Assembly (NCBI GenBank): GCA_026874595.1
Contig: CM049317.1
Span: forward strand, 58,027,118 to 58,091,117
Source of the DNA: Sipunculus nudus
Lineage: Eukaryota; Annelida; Sipuncula; Golfingiida; Sipunculidae
Direction of reading: 5' to 3'
Length of the DNA stretch: 64,000 nucleotides
Part shown: positions 12,050-24,030 of the stretch, one piece after another
Layout of the letters: each line of letters opens with the position of its first letter
How positions within the stretch are numbered: the first letter of the stretch is position 1
Program-made: the position numbers and the translations under genes
Notes under the pieces: generated by a model
Database searches by the model: none
Seen by the model: the letters and a program-made list of their open reading frames with translations, nothing else
What the model was told of the DNA's origin: nothing

Positions 12050-12900
12050 TCGGGGTATTAGAGAACTTTCTGGTTGCAGCTTTCGAAACCTGAGCTGCCG
12101 TTTGGTAGCTCAGCTAGTAGCAGCTCAGTAGAGGGTAAGAGGCTCTTCAGGCCGTGTTAGGTGAGACTAAATGTTCACTGACGGTCTCGAAGGCCACTCC
12201 ACATTACGAGCATTGGACATAAATTAGGGGGGTATGGCTGCACGCTAGTAGATAGTAAATTAGATATACATAGCTAAGGCATCTTCGGACCATTAGCTAA
12301 CGTCCTAAGTGGAACTCAAGCCGGCCTTACGGCTGGTGGTCTTAAGGGAGCTTGAAGTCGGTTCTGGGTGAAGAATGCAGCCAGGGTATCTCTAGTCTTA
12401 CACGGTAGATGCGTGCAAGAGATGGGAATGAAAGTCAGCAAATAGTTCCGTAAAGCAGCGCTGAATGGCCACGGTCGCAGTTGCCGGGTCGTTAGCCCCA
12501 GGTAATAGAAATTAAAGCGACAAACCGCCCCTGTCGATCTGCAGTTTGTTTTCGCTGGGTCGTACATAAGAGTACTTAGTAGCCCGTGGCCGGGGCGCGC
12601 CCGATCTTGTAATGCTCCGCGCACTGTAAACGGGCACCAAAGCTCATTTTGTCTTTAGTATCGATGGGTGAAACGGCTGTCCATTTTAATGGTATAAGCA
12701 GTAGCCCGCGTAAGCCGGGGAAAATACCGTTAAGAGCATAAATAGGGCTAAATAGTATTGGAATGACCAGCGGGACCAGCGGCGCCAACATAGCATGTGT
12801 TTTTGCTTTGCGCTCTTGTATATCACAACCGGCGATAAACATAAAATATGGGCATAAATGAAAAACACCCTGAGTTACGACTAAAAAGTAGACCGGTCTG
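12050..12900. promoter_or_regulatory. Large GC-rich island, possible conserved non-coding region or non-coding exon
   Basis: About 850 bp clearly richer in GC and CpG than its flanks, open in two minus-strand frames (12316-12624 and 12576-12842) that show no recognisable domain and overlap out of frame. No convincing exon with paired splice sites and coding bias was found. Best read as a regulatory island or part of a non-coding transcript. A short TAGCTCAG-containing patch near 12105 looks faintly like a tRNA A-box but has no B-box. Confidence 0.3.
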
Positions 12901-15180
12901 CATGCTTAATTAAGCCCCCTCAAACAAACATGAAATTCCAGTGGCTGTTAAGTTAATCACAGCACCTCGCCAAGCGAGAAGCCAGCCCTGCCATAAAGTA
13001 AGCAAGCATGAAAACAAATACATAATTTTTTGGTAAAATCAACGAATTGTTTAAAATTGGACACCTTTATGAAATTTTATAGGCATGCTGTTATATCCAT
13101 GAAACACACGGCTGTATATATGTAACTGTATATTTTTGCTTTCAGCCCGAATTCATGACCTTCATGCATTCACCTTGACAATTATGCAAATTAACAACGA
13201 ACTGATTAAATGAAACAAACAAACAGAAAAAAAATAAGCATATGCTTCCTATTACTAAAATACTGTTTTCGCTGTAGCAGTAAACGAATTAAATAATAAA
13301 CATATGTATAAATTATAATGCTTTATTTATTTGGTAATTGTTAGTTAATCATGCAATATTAGGAAGCGGATTTCGTACGCCTTTCAGCGAAACCGTTTGT
13401 GAAAGACCACAGTTTTAATATGTATTTATATTGAGCGTCAGTATGTAAACACCTAGGGGGGGAGGCGAAATTTAAAATATCCTGTCTGAACAACCTGAGT
13501 ACTTGTCACTGACTAACAAAAATTATACATTTGTATTATTCTGTGTTTAAACAGCGCCCAAACATGGAACTGAATAAGAATACAACTCCAATTTTGAAAT
13601 AAAATCCCATCCATGTTTTGCTTGTCTTCTTCTCATGCAAGGAATGATTCTTTTTTTCTGTACTTTTAAACGACAAGTGTAACTACTCGAGCGTACATGA
13701 TGGCTACTATTTTCAGTATTTTTGATTTCGTAATTAGTTTTTTTTTCTTTACTGAGGTGAAAAAAAAAGTTTTTACATTATAAATATTAGATATCTGCAT
13801 GTTTGTGCTTGTATGTGTATAATATCATCAATTTGACAGCTGCTGCTGATGTTATGATAAATTTATTCTGGCATTGGACATCTTTCTCGTGAACCTATAA
13901 TTGCTTTAACTAAATGGGTTAACACGTAGTTAAACTCGTAACGGTCGGTGAGGGACATGGGATTAAACCAGCTTTACTTCCCGGCAAATAAAATGTCTCA
14001 ATTAAAACTAAACAAAACAATATCATTTCTAGTCATATAGAATTATAAAGCAAAGGTATATTTAGAACAACATTTTCTTATAAATGTTGATATCATGCAT
14101 TTTCTTTATTAATACTATATATGTTAGCTTACATATGCAGTCTTCAAGCAGAAGTATTATCGGACAAAGCCAAGCCACAAATGCATTTGTATGGTAGGAT
14201 AAGCGTGAAACATGAAAGCATTATAAAAAAAATAGTCGTTAAATGTACAAGAAAAAATAAATAAAATTGAATGGGTAACCATTTTTCCATCTATACTGAC
14301 TAGAAGACACTTTCACCAATTAAGTCACATTAATTCCTGTATTTTGCCCATACTAAGTTCTTAATTAGATATAAATGAATACAAGAATATTAATCAAAAT
14401 TCTCATCTAATTAACTGACACCGGAAGTGTTAATACTGAAAAACATTATTAAAGGCTTTAAATGTGTCAACTTTCTCGGCACTATATATCTATATATCCT
14501 TTATCTGGCCCATTGATATATTTCACAAAAAAGCCAAAAATTTATTGGACTTATTTCTTTCTAGGAACAACTAAACATAAACGGGATTATACGGTTTAGA
14601 ATACTTTTGATAAATGTTCAAACAACCTTATCTACATTTATCAATATTACCAAATTAACGTTAAAAGTAAAAAAGATTAAACTTCTGAAAATGATTGTTA
14701 TAGTTTCTTATTAAATTTTGAAGAATATTTTGGGCAGTGTTCCATATTTTGACAAGGTTCCATTTTAATAAACCTGAAATGTTGCCTATTACATGACATG
14801 CTCAAGGCATGATTTAAGGGATTGTATAAAAGGTTAGGGTTAATGACTATGTTTTGAATCGTGTGGTTAAGGCTTGGCATAAGGTAATAACCTGTGCATA
14901 TGAACTACAAAAATTATATTTATAAGAAATTCCAGTTATACTTTAAGACACGCATTACTTCAAGACTGTTTAGTGCTTACTCGGATTAAAATTCCGTCCA
15001 TGCATGGGTATTTACATAAATATAAAAAGGCAAGCAAATTAGACAAAATTAAGCTTCTGTATTAAATGTTTTACTTAAAGTTTCAAATTGAAGTAGACTG
15101 CATGATTCTGTTTCACTGATTATCATATATATAGCATTCATCAAAAACAGATCAATGTTCGACTAAAGAAAGATGAATGA
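12901..15180. other. AT-rich gene-free stretch
   Basis: Nothing recognisable apart from short homopolymer runs and one ATGCAAAT octamer at 13184-13191. No exon-like or repeat-like structure was seen. Confidence 0.6.
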
Positions 15181-15184
15181 TGTT

Positions 15185-15350
15185 AAAGTAGAAAAGGAGA
15201 ACGAAGTGAGAGGAACATTATCGAGGTTCTTTGTAAGGGCCTTGTTTGGTAAGAAAATATGAGGGGGACAATTCATGGGAGTACCTACAGAAGCAACCCT
15301 CTTATGACAAACGTGCAGGACAAAATTCCTCCCCGAGAACATCGACATTT
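15185..15350. repeat. Old dispersed repeat, copy near 15.2 kb
   Basis: This segment and 48405-48620 share an interrupted similarity. The minus-strand translations both contain ASVGTP followed by a similar run, and both carry a (C)TTATGACAAAC-type word. It looks like two decayed copies of one dispersed family. The type of element is not recognised. Confidence 0.4.
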
Positions 15351-15646
15351 TCTTCACGAAAATAATGTTTAATAAATTTTGAGCACGCTATATTATACAT
15401 TATCTACAATTGATTTGAACAGTCAAACTAGTGCTAAATTTTTATGAGCATTCACTGGGTCAATTTCCTAAATGTTCTAGATAGGAAATGCATAATTGGA
15501 AAACAAATAAAATAGAACTTAACTGTAAATTAACTGATTGATTGAATTAGCGCGAAATTTATCTATTATGTGTTTTATTTCCCCGAAAAGTGAGGCGAGC
15601 AAAACGAGCTTATCCCCACCCCTAAGCTAGCGAAGGGAACATGCCT

Positions 15647-15668
15647 CCCCCCCCCCCCCCCCCCCCCC
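15647..15668. repeat. Poly-C run (22 bp)
   Basis: Longest C homopolymer of the window, just downstream of a GC-richer patch. It may be the tail or edge of an old repeat. Confidence 0.95.
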
Positions 15669-15818
15669 AACAAGGCCCAACGATGGTTACATGCATGCTC
15701 TAAATAATATAAGTACAAGGGTGTGTGTAACATAATGGTATAAAAGAGAAGTGCTAAAAATTTGATTGTAAGAAGATTTTAAGAAAGTTAAATTGTTTAT
15801 ATGCATTGGTTTCTATTT

Positions 15819-15904
15819 ATCACTTTTGCGCATTGGATAGGTTTCAAAAAGAGATGGACCAATCACTTTTGCGCATTGGATAGGTTTCAAAAAGAGATGG
15901 ACCA
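15819..15904. repeat. Perfect 43-bp tandem duplication
   Basis: Two identical 43-bp copies (15819-15861 and 15862-15904), each containing TTTTGCGCATTGGATAGG. Perfect identity suggests a recent slippage or duplication event. There is no coding context. Confidence 0.95.
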
Positions 15905-16279
15905 AACCTTTTTTCAAAGTATAACGATTGAAACCTATAGGACAAACTTAATTTTAAAGTTTGTTTTAAAATTTAATAAATGAAAAGATGTGATGCGTTG
16001 CAGTTTCATGTAAGTACAAGTCAGACCTGCTTTGTTAAAACGGCAGAGAACTTTTGTCATAAGAATTATGTAATTTTAAATCGCTGAAGAAAAAAAGTAG
16101 GCAACATAAAAAGTACAGCAGGTTTTATTTATTGTAAGCCGAAAGCCGGTGATTACCAAGGGCTCAAGGAAATGTATCTTTTATTATAGGTCAATTTTCT
16201 TTACACAACCTCTGAGCGACTGATCTAAATATGTGTTTATTCTAGCTATCAAATAAATAAAGGTGACGACAGATATTCT

Positions 16280-17300
16280 CACATTACAACAAGGGGATTA
16301 CCAAGATGGGCCGCCTGAAGAATCTGTTTAAGTAGCAAAGAAAGAGAAATGCGCAGATTAAGAAACAATAAACAATGGCAGGAATTATCGGGTCGTTCTC
16401 GCGGATGAAAATCTGTAATTTGTAGCAAATATTCCTGTCGCCGGCGAAATAAATCAGGATTTTAGAAATCCACTTTTTCAGTTGACGGCCCGAGATATTA
16501 GTGTCAGCAAATTGACAATACAAAGAGAAAGCGAGCTAGGATCTGTTTGTGCGTATTTTTATGATAATGTGATCATAACATGTGCTTCCAGGAACATTTC
16601 TAGGAAATTTGCAAATTGTTCATCAGGTTTAAGATCCCCCGAAATGGCCGGTCAGAGTCCGATGGCGTTGAAACAGGACCTAAATGCACGGTAAATAGCT
16701 AACGTCCCTCACACGTAAAGCTCTTCCATTGGGAAGAAGTTAGCTGGGTAAAGACCCCGTTGTTTCATGTTATAGGCTAAAGATGACACAGACAATTACG
16801 ATAGAAACGGCAGTAATCCGCGCTGGCCGAGTCGGACAAATTGTAATTGGAGTTAAAACGCCTGCAAATGAAGACCTTTAGTTGGAACCGGCGGCGTAGC
16901 CCTTGTGTGGGCTTTAACAACTAAATACTGGTACGCGGGACGTATAAATCGCGCAAAGCCCGACGCTTTTACAATCTCAGCTCATACAACCCGCGTAATA
17001 AATTCTTCTCGATGTCCATCTGAGTGGCACCGGAATACTAAGCAAATTACATGCCTATTCCCGTGTGTTTTATCCAGGAATATACGATGGCCGGCACATG
17101 GCCCCTCCACGGTCCTCGGTCGGGCCATCTTCTCCCTTCAGTATAACCTACCATCATGGATAAGTTCATCTTATGGTCACTATCACTCTCACTTACACCC
17201 AGTAATGTTTCGTCGGAAAACAATATGCACTTTAATGCTAAGAGTAACTGTACTACTGTGCCCGCAAGTGGTCCGTCAATTAAGTTGTGTCTCATGAAAC
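16280..17300. promoter_or_regulatory. GC-rich island, candidate regulatory or conserved non-coding region
   Basis: About 1 kb of raised GC and CpG, containing short unrelated frames on both strands with no domain. The richest parts are 16620-16720 and 16820-17130. Function is unknown. It is marked because it departs clearly from the AT-rich background upstream of a Hox gene. Confidence 0.3.
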
Positions 17301-17822
17301 AAAAGCATGTCTTTGGAAAATACCTTTCTTTACAAAATGTATTTTCTCACATCCATTTAACAACTATCACACTAGCTATATATTTTCTAGATTTCAAATT
17401 CCAAAGTTATAATCTAAAAATTCAATTTTTCGTTATGCTATTAACTTCCAAAGAAAGTGGAAGATTTCAGTAACACAAACGTATAGCGTGCATTTCGTTT
17501 AAAAACGTTTGCCAAAATGACCTACGCCTGCCCTTCAAATGATATAATGCTTAAAAAGAAACTTGAAATGATAGAAAATGCAAGATGTTGAATATTTTAA
17601 TATATCATTGACTGACTAAGTCCAAAATGCTGTGTATAATTCTAATATAATCCTGTGACTGCATGACATTTGAAAAGTGTCATATACTTTATGCTAATAA
17701 ATATGCATTTTCCTGTAAATCGCAAGGAATTGAAGAAAAATGGATTACATTACGGGAAATGAAGAGTAATACATCAACGTATACATCACAAATAATCCTG
17801 ATGGAATAAATTGCAAAAAGGG

Positions 17823-17860
17823 GAGAGAGAGAGAGAGAGAGAGAGGGAGGGAGAGATAGG
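17823..17860. repeat. (GA)n microsatellite
   Basis: Short GA run. Confidence 0.9.
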
Positions 17861-17919
17861 TGTCTTTAGTGAGAAAATCCAGTTATACATATTGAAGAAC
17901 AGAATCACTGTGGCAAGCA

Positions 17920-18260
17920 GTAGAGCCTTAACTTAACATGAGTGGTCCCTCCCTCGACGTCAGCCGGACAGAAATATTTAGGAGGTCGTGAGATGCAGTT
18001 GCCACCACCCCAAGGGAGGCTGAGTCCACCATTCGTTTGGGTTAAGAAATGACAGTGGTCATCCGATATTCATGAAAAAGGACCATTATGACCCTAAGGT
18101 GACATTTGGGGCGTGGGCCGACTTCCTAGTACATTATTTCACAAGTCAGGTCTATTTTCTTGTTCCGGTCGGGGTGAAGTTACTTCGGGTTAACCGATGG
18201 AATAAGGTTCTTCAGACGATGAAATACCCTCGCGAGGGCAGTATTTACTAAAAGCCCTAG
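17920..18260. promoter_or_regulatory. GC-rich island
   Basis: Raised GC and CpG over about 340 bp. It contains CGACGTCAG near 17956 and TGACAGTGGTCA near 18050. No coding frame. Candidate regulatory element. Confidence 0.25.
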
Positions 18261-19059
18261 CGTTTTGGTTTCGTGACACGAAATGTGATAATAAGTGTAA
18301 TTATACGACCAGACTGTAATCGGTTTCTGATTTTAACGGCAATACTTTATGTGTATCTATCTGCCCACAAGGAAGCCGTGTTTTATGTTCATTGTTTCAA
18401 TATGTTAAGTGGACTTTCAAAAGTTAAAACCAAAACACGATATATTCGTCACACACTGATGTATATACACATTACATATGTATTATATTAATTCAAGATT
18501 AAAAAAATAATAATACTCTGCACTTGATATTAATTTATTCCATATGCCATGAAAGATAGATTGGACTTTTTTTTTCATTTGCATCTCTCTCTTTCACCCT
18601 TTTCAGCAATATTTTGTTGATTTTTTTAAACGGGTTAATTTAAAGCAAATACAAACTATGAAAAATAAAGATTAAAAAATGTGGCAAATTTCGTATAGAA
18701 AATAAATGTATATTCCGTAGGTTATTAAGTTCTGGGAGGTGACCTTTGTAAAATATGTCATAAGGTGGGACAGGGTGGGGGAATTGGCATTTTTTAATAT
18801 TTGAATGTGTGAAGTTGTTCACGAGGGGTGTGCACGGGCTTCTGTCAGTATTTCTGTGAAATTGTCCTTCACACATTTTCTCATTAAGCAAGGCCCATGT
18901 TGTGAGTTCACTCTTACGTTATTAAAAAAACCCAATTATTACATATTTCTTAATTTCATAACAGTTGAGGTTTGTCAGATAAAACGTGCAATTATATCAT
19001 GCATATATAGATATCTAAACACATATCTGAGCAACAATGCAGTTAATGTTGAATAAATG

Positions 19060-19300
19060 ATTATTTTTACCATGCCCCGCCGTTGACGTTTGGGACGAAA
19101 TGAGGTGAAGATGGCAAAACGTTGACTCTGTCGTTTCAGACTATTCCGCTGCAAAGATTTTACACGATTTCTCCTGGCCCAGGTCCCCGTGGCGTATGCT
19201 GTGCATTTATTATGTAAATCATGCCGCTTAATGCTCCAGCTACTGTGCACAAATCGCCAGCTGATAATCCCTGAGTTGGCCGAAGACAATGTCAAGATCT
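19060..19300. promoter_or_regulatory. Candidate Hox-locus enhancer / conserved element
   Basis: About 240 bp of mixed composition with CpGs, containing TTTATTATGTAAATCATG (from 19206), which combines an AT homeodomain word with an octamer-like ATGTAAAT (19212-19219), and GCTTAATGC just after it. No coding evidence. The call rests on motif density and composition. Confidence 0.3.
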
Positions 19301-19639
19301 TAAGATTCCGTATTAGTATAAATGCACGCTTTTTGTGATTTTTTTGCTGATTCAGCAATTTTAAGTAAAAGGGTGTTGTGTCCCGTGTTAAAATTTATGA
19401 TTACGTCACATTTTTTTCTAACTTCTGCATCCCTTCCTTGGTCACACTTTCCATACCCAAGCATTTGAAACATAATAGTATTACTATTATAATTATATAT
19501 GTTCCCTTTTTGGACTATTGCCACCTGTATTATACTATATCATGATCATCCCCATTTTTTTCATCAGCATATACACCATAAAAACATCATATCATTACTA
19601 TACCATAATCATTCACATTTTCTACCTGTCACAAGTCAA

Positions 19640-19851
19640 TTACTTTGTTATCTCTCTCTTTATCTGACTCCCGATCTCTCTGTTTGTCTGCATGTTTGTC
19701 TATCTGTCTGTATCATCCTGCTTTTCTGTCTCCTTATCTATTTATCGGTATGTTTGTCTCTCTATGAGCTTGTCTGTCTTCCTGTTAGTCTCCCATATTT
19801 TCTTTCTCTCTCTCTCCACCCTTCTCTCTCTCTCTCTCTCTCTCTCTCTTT

Positions 19852-19877
<26 letters not shown>
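19640..19877. repeat. Pyrimidine tract with (CT)n-(TA)n composite microsatellite
   Basis: CTGT/CTTT-rich DNA leading to (CT)n at about 19822-19850 that abuts (TA)n to 19877. Reverse orientation of the (TA)n-(GA)n composites at 43.9, 46.0 and 47.5 kb. Confidence 0.92.
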
Positions 19878-19883
<6 letters not shown>

Positions 19884-20324
19884 GCTCATATACACTAACA
19901 TGCATAAGTACGTGTGTTACCAGGCATTGAATGATTTCTAACAATAAGATATACCAGACATTTAAGGGCAGCTCGTGTTTAGTCAGAAATGTTTTGTGAG
20001 CGGGGTCAAGACACCGGCAACAAGGTGTAATTAAATATGGGCAAATGATTAACATTTCCATCAGGGTCAGACGTTATAAATCACGCTTATGACTTCCGCT
20101 TTACGTGCCGGGGACTAATTGTTAATGGCGAGGGATCGAGAGGACGGGAGCTCCAGTCAGAACAGTGAGTGAACATTAAAAAACAGTTACATAAATCAGA
20201 TTGAGAATGTTTACATTTTGCTCCGTGGATGCTGGGCCCGTGAGGGAGGAGAATTCGATTTATATCATCACAGAGGTATGGGAGCTGAACGATGTGGTGA
20301 CAGTGATGACCATTATATAGACAA

Positions 20325-20336
20325 AGAAAGAGAGAA

Positions 20337-20379
<43 letters not shown>

Positions 20380-20412
20380 AGGGGAGGGAGGGAGAAAGAG
20401 AGTCAGATTTGA
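20325..20412. repeat. (GA)n microsatellite
   Basis: Purine run of about 90 bp with AAAGAGA interruptions. Confidence 0.93.
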
Positions 20413-20416
20413 GAGA

Positions 20417-20589
20417 GATGTATTGTTAGTGATTATGGTGATTATGATGACACTGATAATAGCTTTGATGATAGTGATGTCAACAATGATGTTGATGATG
20501 TATGTAATAATAGTGGCTGTGACAATGGAAAGAATAAAGACTAAAACTCTTAAAACAACGCCGCCGCCAGTGATGATGATGACGACGAC

Positions 20590-20620
<31 letters not shown>

Positions 20621-20945
20621 GTGATGCATGACGATGATGATGAAGACGATGATCATGACGGTGATGATGATGATGATGATGACGACGACGACGACGACGA
20701 TGCTGATGATGACGACGACGACGACGACGACGATGATGATAATGGTGATGACAGTGATAACGACGATGATGGCAATGATGATGATGATGATAATGATGAT
20801 GATGTTGACGATGCTGGTGCATGATAAAAATGCTGGGAATACTGATGTTTAGTAGTACTGATGGGAAATAATGATGCTTACACTGTTGATGATCATTATG
20901 AAGGTATTGATGATAATGATAACGATAACGACGATAATCTCCACG
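20417..20945. repeat. (GAT)n/(GAC)n trinucleotide repeat region
   Basis: About 0.5 kb of GAT and GAC triplets, densest at 20571-20815. Its frames read poly-Asp, poly-Met/Thr or poly-Ser/His. These are repeat artefacts: the runs show no upstream unique coding sequence or splice context. Confidence 0.93.
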
Positions 20946-22194
20946 CATCAGTGACGATGCTCTATATCGGTGCTACAAAACATAATGACAATGAGAAGAG
21001 TATATGACATGAAAAATTCCCACGCCTCCTTATAACACTTATGCCTAGAAGGTCGATCAGAACCACTTGCTAAATTGACAGTTAGATCTCTGTGGCCTGA
21101 CCAAATCTTCGATTTTTTTTTTCAGTTATATATAAATTTCCATTAATTTAATACAAACCTTTCTTAAGTGCCTGTTAAAAATTATGAAAAGTTACCATGA
21201 AAACTGAAGGAGATATTACCTTAAATGTGAATATGATATATGACAGAATTCGTCGGAAATCCTAATTTTAATTAGAGCAATACAGGGATATACTGTAACG
21301 AAGACAGCACTTTAATAACGAATAAAGTTCAAGAACTGTAATAATTTTCCTCCGCATATTTACACTCTCTGAATGGTCCTCATAAGAATAAATGGATATT
21401 TTTGCGCCATTAGTTTATCTTCACTGAAATTTGTTTAATTAAAGACGGGTTCTTAATAGGTGTTCTTGCGGACGGGGAGGAGGAACAATGTTTTTTAAAT
21501 CCTGTTGAAAGAAACATCTGTACCTTTTTTTAAATTGGAAGGCATGCATGCATGGAATATTTTTTTCAGTAATCCGTAAAACGCATTTCCCCCACGTCTT
21601 CTATCTTAAAGCAATAATTATTGAACTAAATCAAGTAGATTTGAAATCGGACACCATATACACCTCGCCCAGAATCCCGCACATGAGTTGATTTCAGAAA
21701 AGCGAAAAGAGCCTCTATATTCCTAAAATGTTCAGCTGAACAATTGCATTCATGAAAATGGACTAACCAATCAATAATGCAGAAAAAGAAGAAAATTACA
21801 TAGTGAACTGCATGACCTTGTTTAGCCTGGGTTACTGAGTAATTTAAAAAGGACGCTTGTTTATAATTTAATGTAAAAAGAAAGGCGGTTTATGTTCCAT
21901 AATTCCTCATTTACTTTTCCTTTTCATTCACATGATTATTTAATATTATTAGGAAATCCTGGCTCAGTTTTATTTTAATTGCTTTCATTATTTTAATCAT
22001 TTGAAACGTTATCAAAGAATACGATACCTGAGAAAATGTTTGTATGAAGTGGTCTAATAAAAGGACGACTTTGAAGTGGGGGACGGCATAGCTGTCCTGT
22101 AAAAAAAACTGTAATTAACGTTTTACGACATTCAGGGATTTTACGACATCGAACACCCGGAGAGCTCAAAGTTGATAAATTTATTGACAAATTA
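20946..22194. other. AT-rich gene-free stretch
   Basis: No gene, repeat array or clear element seen. Confidence 0.6.
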
Positions 22195-22900
22195 GGCGGG
22201 TCGCTTTTTTGGCTAAGCCATTGTTCGTTGACTTTAGATTAAGGGTAGGACATCTATGGACAAAGGCCACCAGCAGCGGACACCCACAAAGCACGTCCAT
22301 CACAGCATCAAGACATTTTTATTAGCAACACTTAGCCAGCTGTTATGCATATTCATTATAACGATATGTCCGGTGGCAGGTACGATTTTATGATTTTTAT
22401 GCATGGACATCATCTTTGATGAAGTTAGGAAAAACCCCACAGACTTGGCCTATCCTGCTATATTATTGGCTGGCATTTGCATATTCATTAACTTAATTTG
22501 AATGTATTCCCATTTTTGTAGAGGACTCCTCATTAAGAATCTGAAGCACCTAATTTTCACCTTACACCAGGCATTAGGAAGCAACATTAGATCAAAAGTA
22601 GCCCCATCAAATTACATTTGCATATTTAAGACTTTATCCCCTGATAATATTCATGTATAAAGATTGATGACGTTTATTTGCCATTAATGGGTGCCCGGCC
22701 ATGTGTCCTAACGTGGTAATAACGTATTTATAGGCTTAAATCAATTGACCTTTGGATCAATTCCCTATTTGTGACATGTGAGGTCAGAACTTTATAAATG
22801 ACCTGGTGTTATATATAGGTGATTTTCCACGCAGCGAGTGTAATTCATTCTACGGAGGTGTCATCGCCAGCTTTATCCATAGTCAAAATTATCAACGATT
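22195..22900. promoter_or_regulatory. Strong candidate enhancer cluster
   Basis: About 700 bp with an unusual density of developmental transcription-factor words. There are two perfect POU octamers on the minus strand (ATTTGCAT at 22475-22482 and 22616-22623) plus an ATGCATATTCAT variant (22345-22356). A perfect homeodomain palindrome CCATTAATGG (22681-22690) follows TGATGACGTTTATTTG. Three AGGTCA-type nuclear-receptor half sites lie within 60 bp (TGACCTTTG 22746-22754, AGGTCA 22781-22786, TGACCT 22799-22804). No coding frame. Regulatory function is inferred; the motifs are directly visible. Confidence 0.45.
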
Positions 22901-23700
22901 GAGCACTGATGATATGCACACATTCACTGCATGGAGTGGATGTAATTAAAAATAGGAACTATACCGAATGATTTATGAGCAACTTTTCATTTCTCATCCC
23001 AAATAAAATAAAACGGTGCGAAATTGTCCTTACAAATATGGTGGAAGGTGGATTTTCAAAGTTGATTAAATTAACTCTGCTTGGCACTGCCCTAGCTTGA
23101 AGAATGTTTGTGAGTTAACAATTTATTGTGACCATTGTTATAAGTGAGTCTGCTGTTTTTCATATATAACATTTTGTAATATGCTATTGGAAAGAATTAT
23201 GTGCTACAGTAATACGATTTTGGTATACCTAATAGTATATCTAAGCATTACCTAAAACAGACAAAAAATACAAAACAATTATTTGGACTTACATCAAGAT
23301 ACATTTTACAGTCTGAACGCATAATATAGCTGATAATGTTTTTTTATCATATTGATGGAAAGTCAGGTGTTCTAGACACATTTCTTTGCATTCAACATTG
23401 AAAAAAATCGTTATTGTGGTCAAAAAAAGGACTGCATGGTTTCAGATATTAAACAAACTGTTTAAATCAATTTCTTTCGAAGGCCCGATTTTCCTTTAAA
23501 TGTAAAGTCAAGTCTGTGTATCATATATGGTATTTATTTATTTTAAAGTAAATATTTTGATATACATTGTATAGTTGCTTTCTTCAGACAAAAACTGAAC
23601 AAAGGCCCTTTATCTGAATACTTTCCCCATGGTATTTTTGGTATTTTCCAATATTTTATGGAAACTACAAGAACTAATACAAGTCCATCGTAGACACATG
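22901..23700. other. AT-rich gene-free stretch
   Basis: Nothing recognisable. Confidence 0.6.
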
Positions 23701-23704
23701 AAAA

Positions 23705-24030
23705 AACCCAAAGAACCGTACAAAGAACCAAAAGAACCATATAGAGAGCCCAAAAAGTCATTGTAAAGAACCAGAAAGAACCATTTCAAGAACTCTAAAA
23801 AGAATCCTAAAGATCCCTTCATAGAACCCAAAAGAACCGTTTAAAGAACCCTCAAGAACCCTATGATTGTAATGCAAAGGTTCTTGAAGGAATTCTTAAG
23901 AACATTGCTTTCAGGATCCTTTAAACGAACCCCTGGATAGGGTTCTCTTAACGAAGCCGCAGGGGTTCTGCTATTGGGACAAGCCAAAAAACCCTTAGAG
24001 GTTCAATAAAGAACCTTTCATTCAATCAGT
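23705..24030. repeat. Degenerate GAACC-motif repeat with inverted second half
   Basis: The word AAAGAACC or close variants recurs about nine times in 23705-23870. It is then followed by inverted GGTTC words (about 23878, 23939, 23954 and 24000) and a last AAAGAACC near 24013. The left half can fold on the right half. It may be an old palindromic or MITE-like element or a decayed short-period satellite. Confidence 0.7.

Noticed and set aside
12085-12170. tRNA-like TAGCTCAG patch
   Set aside because: Resembles an A-box only. No B-box or closable acceptor stem follows.
10861-13191. Octamer (ATGCAAAT) cluster as proof of an enhancer
   Set aside because: Several copies are expected by chance in 64 kb of AT-rich DNA, so the count itself is not evidence; only the dense 22.2-22.9 kb cluster is kept as a stronger candidate.
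20423-20948. Poly-Asp, poly-His/Ser and poly-Met/Thr frames
   Set aside because: All three frames of a GAT/GAC triplet array are open. There is no unique flanking coding sequence or splice context.
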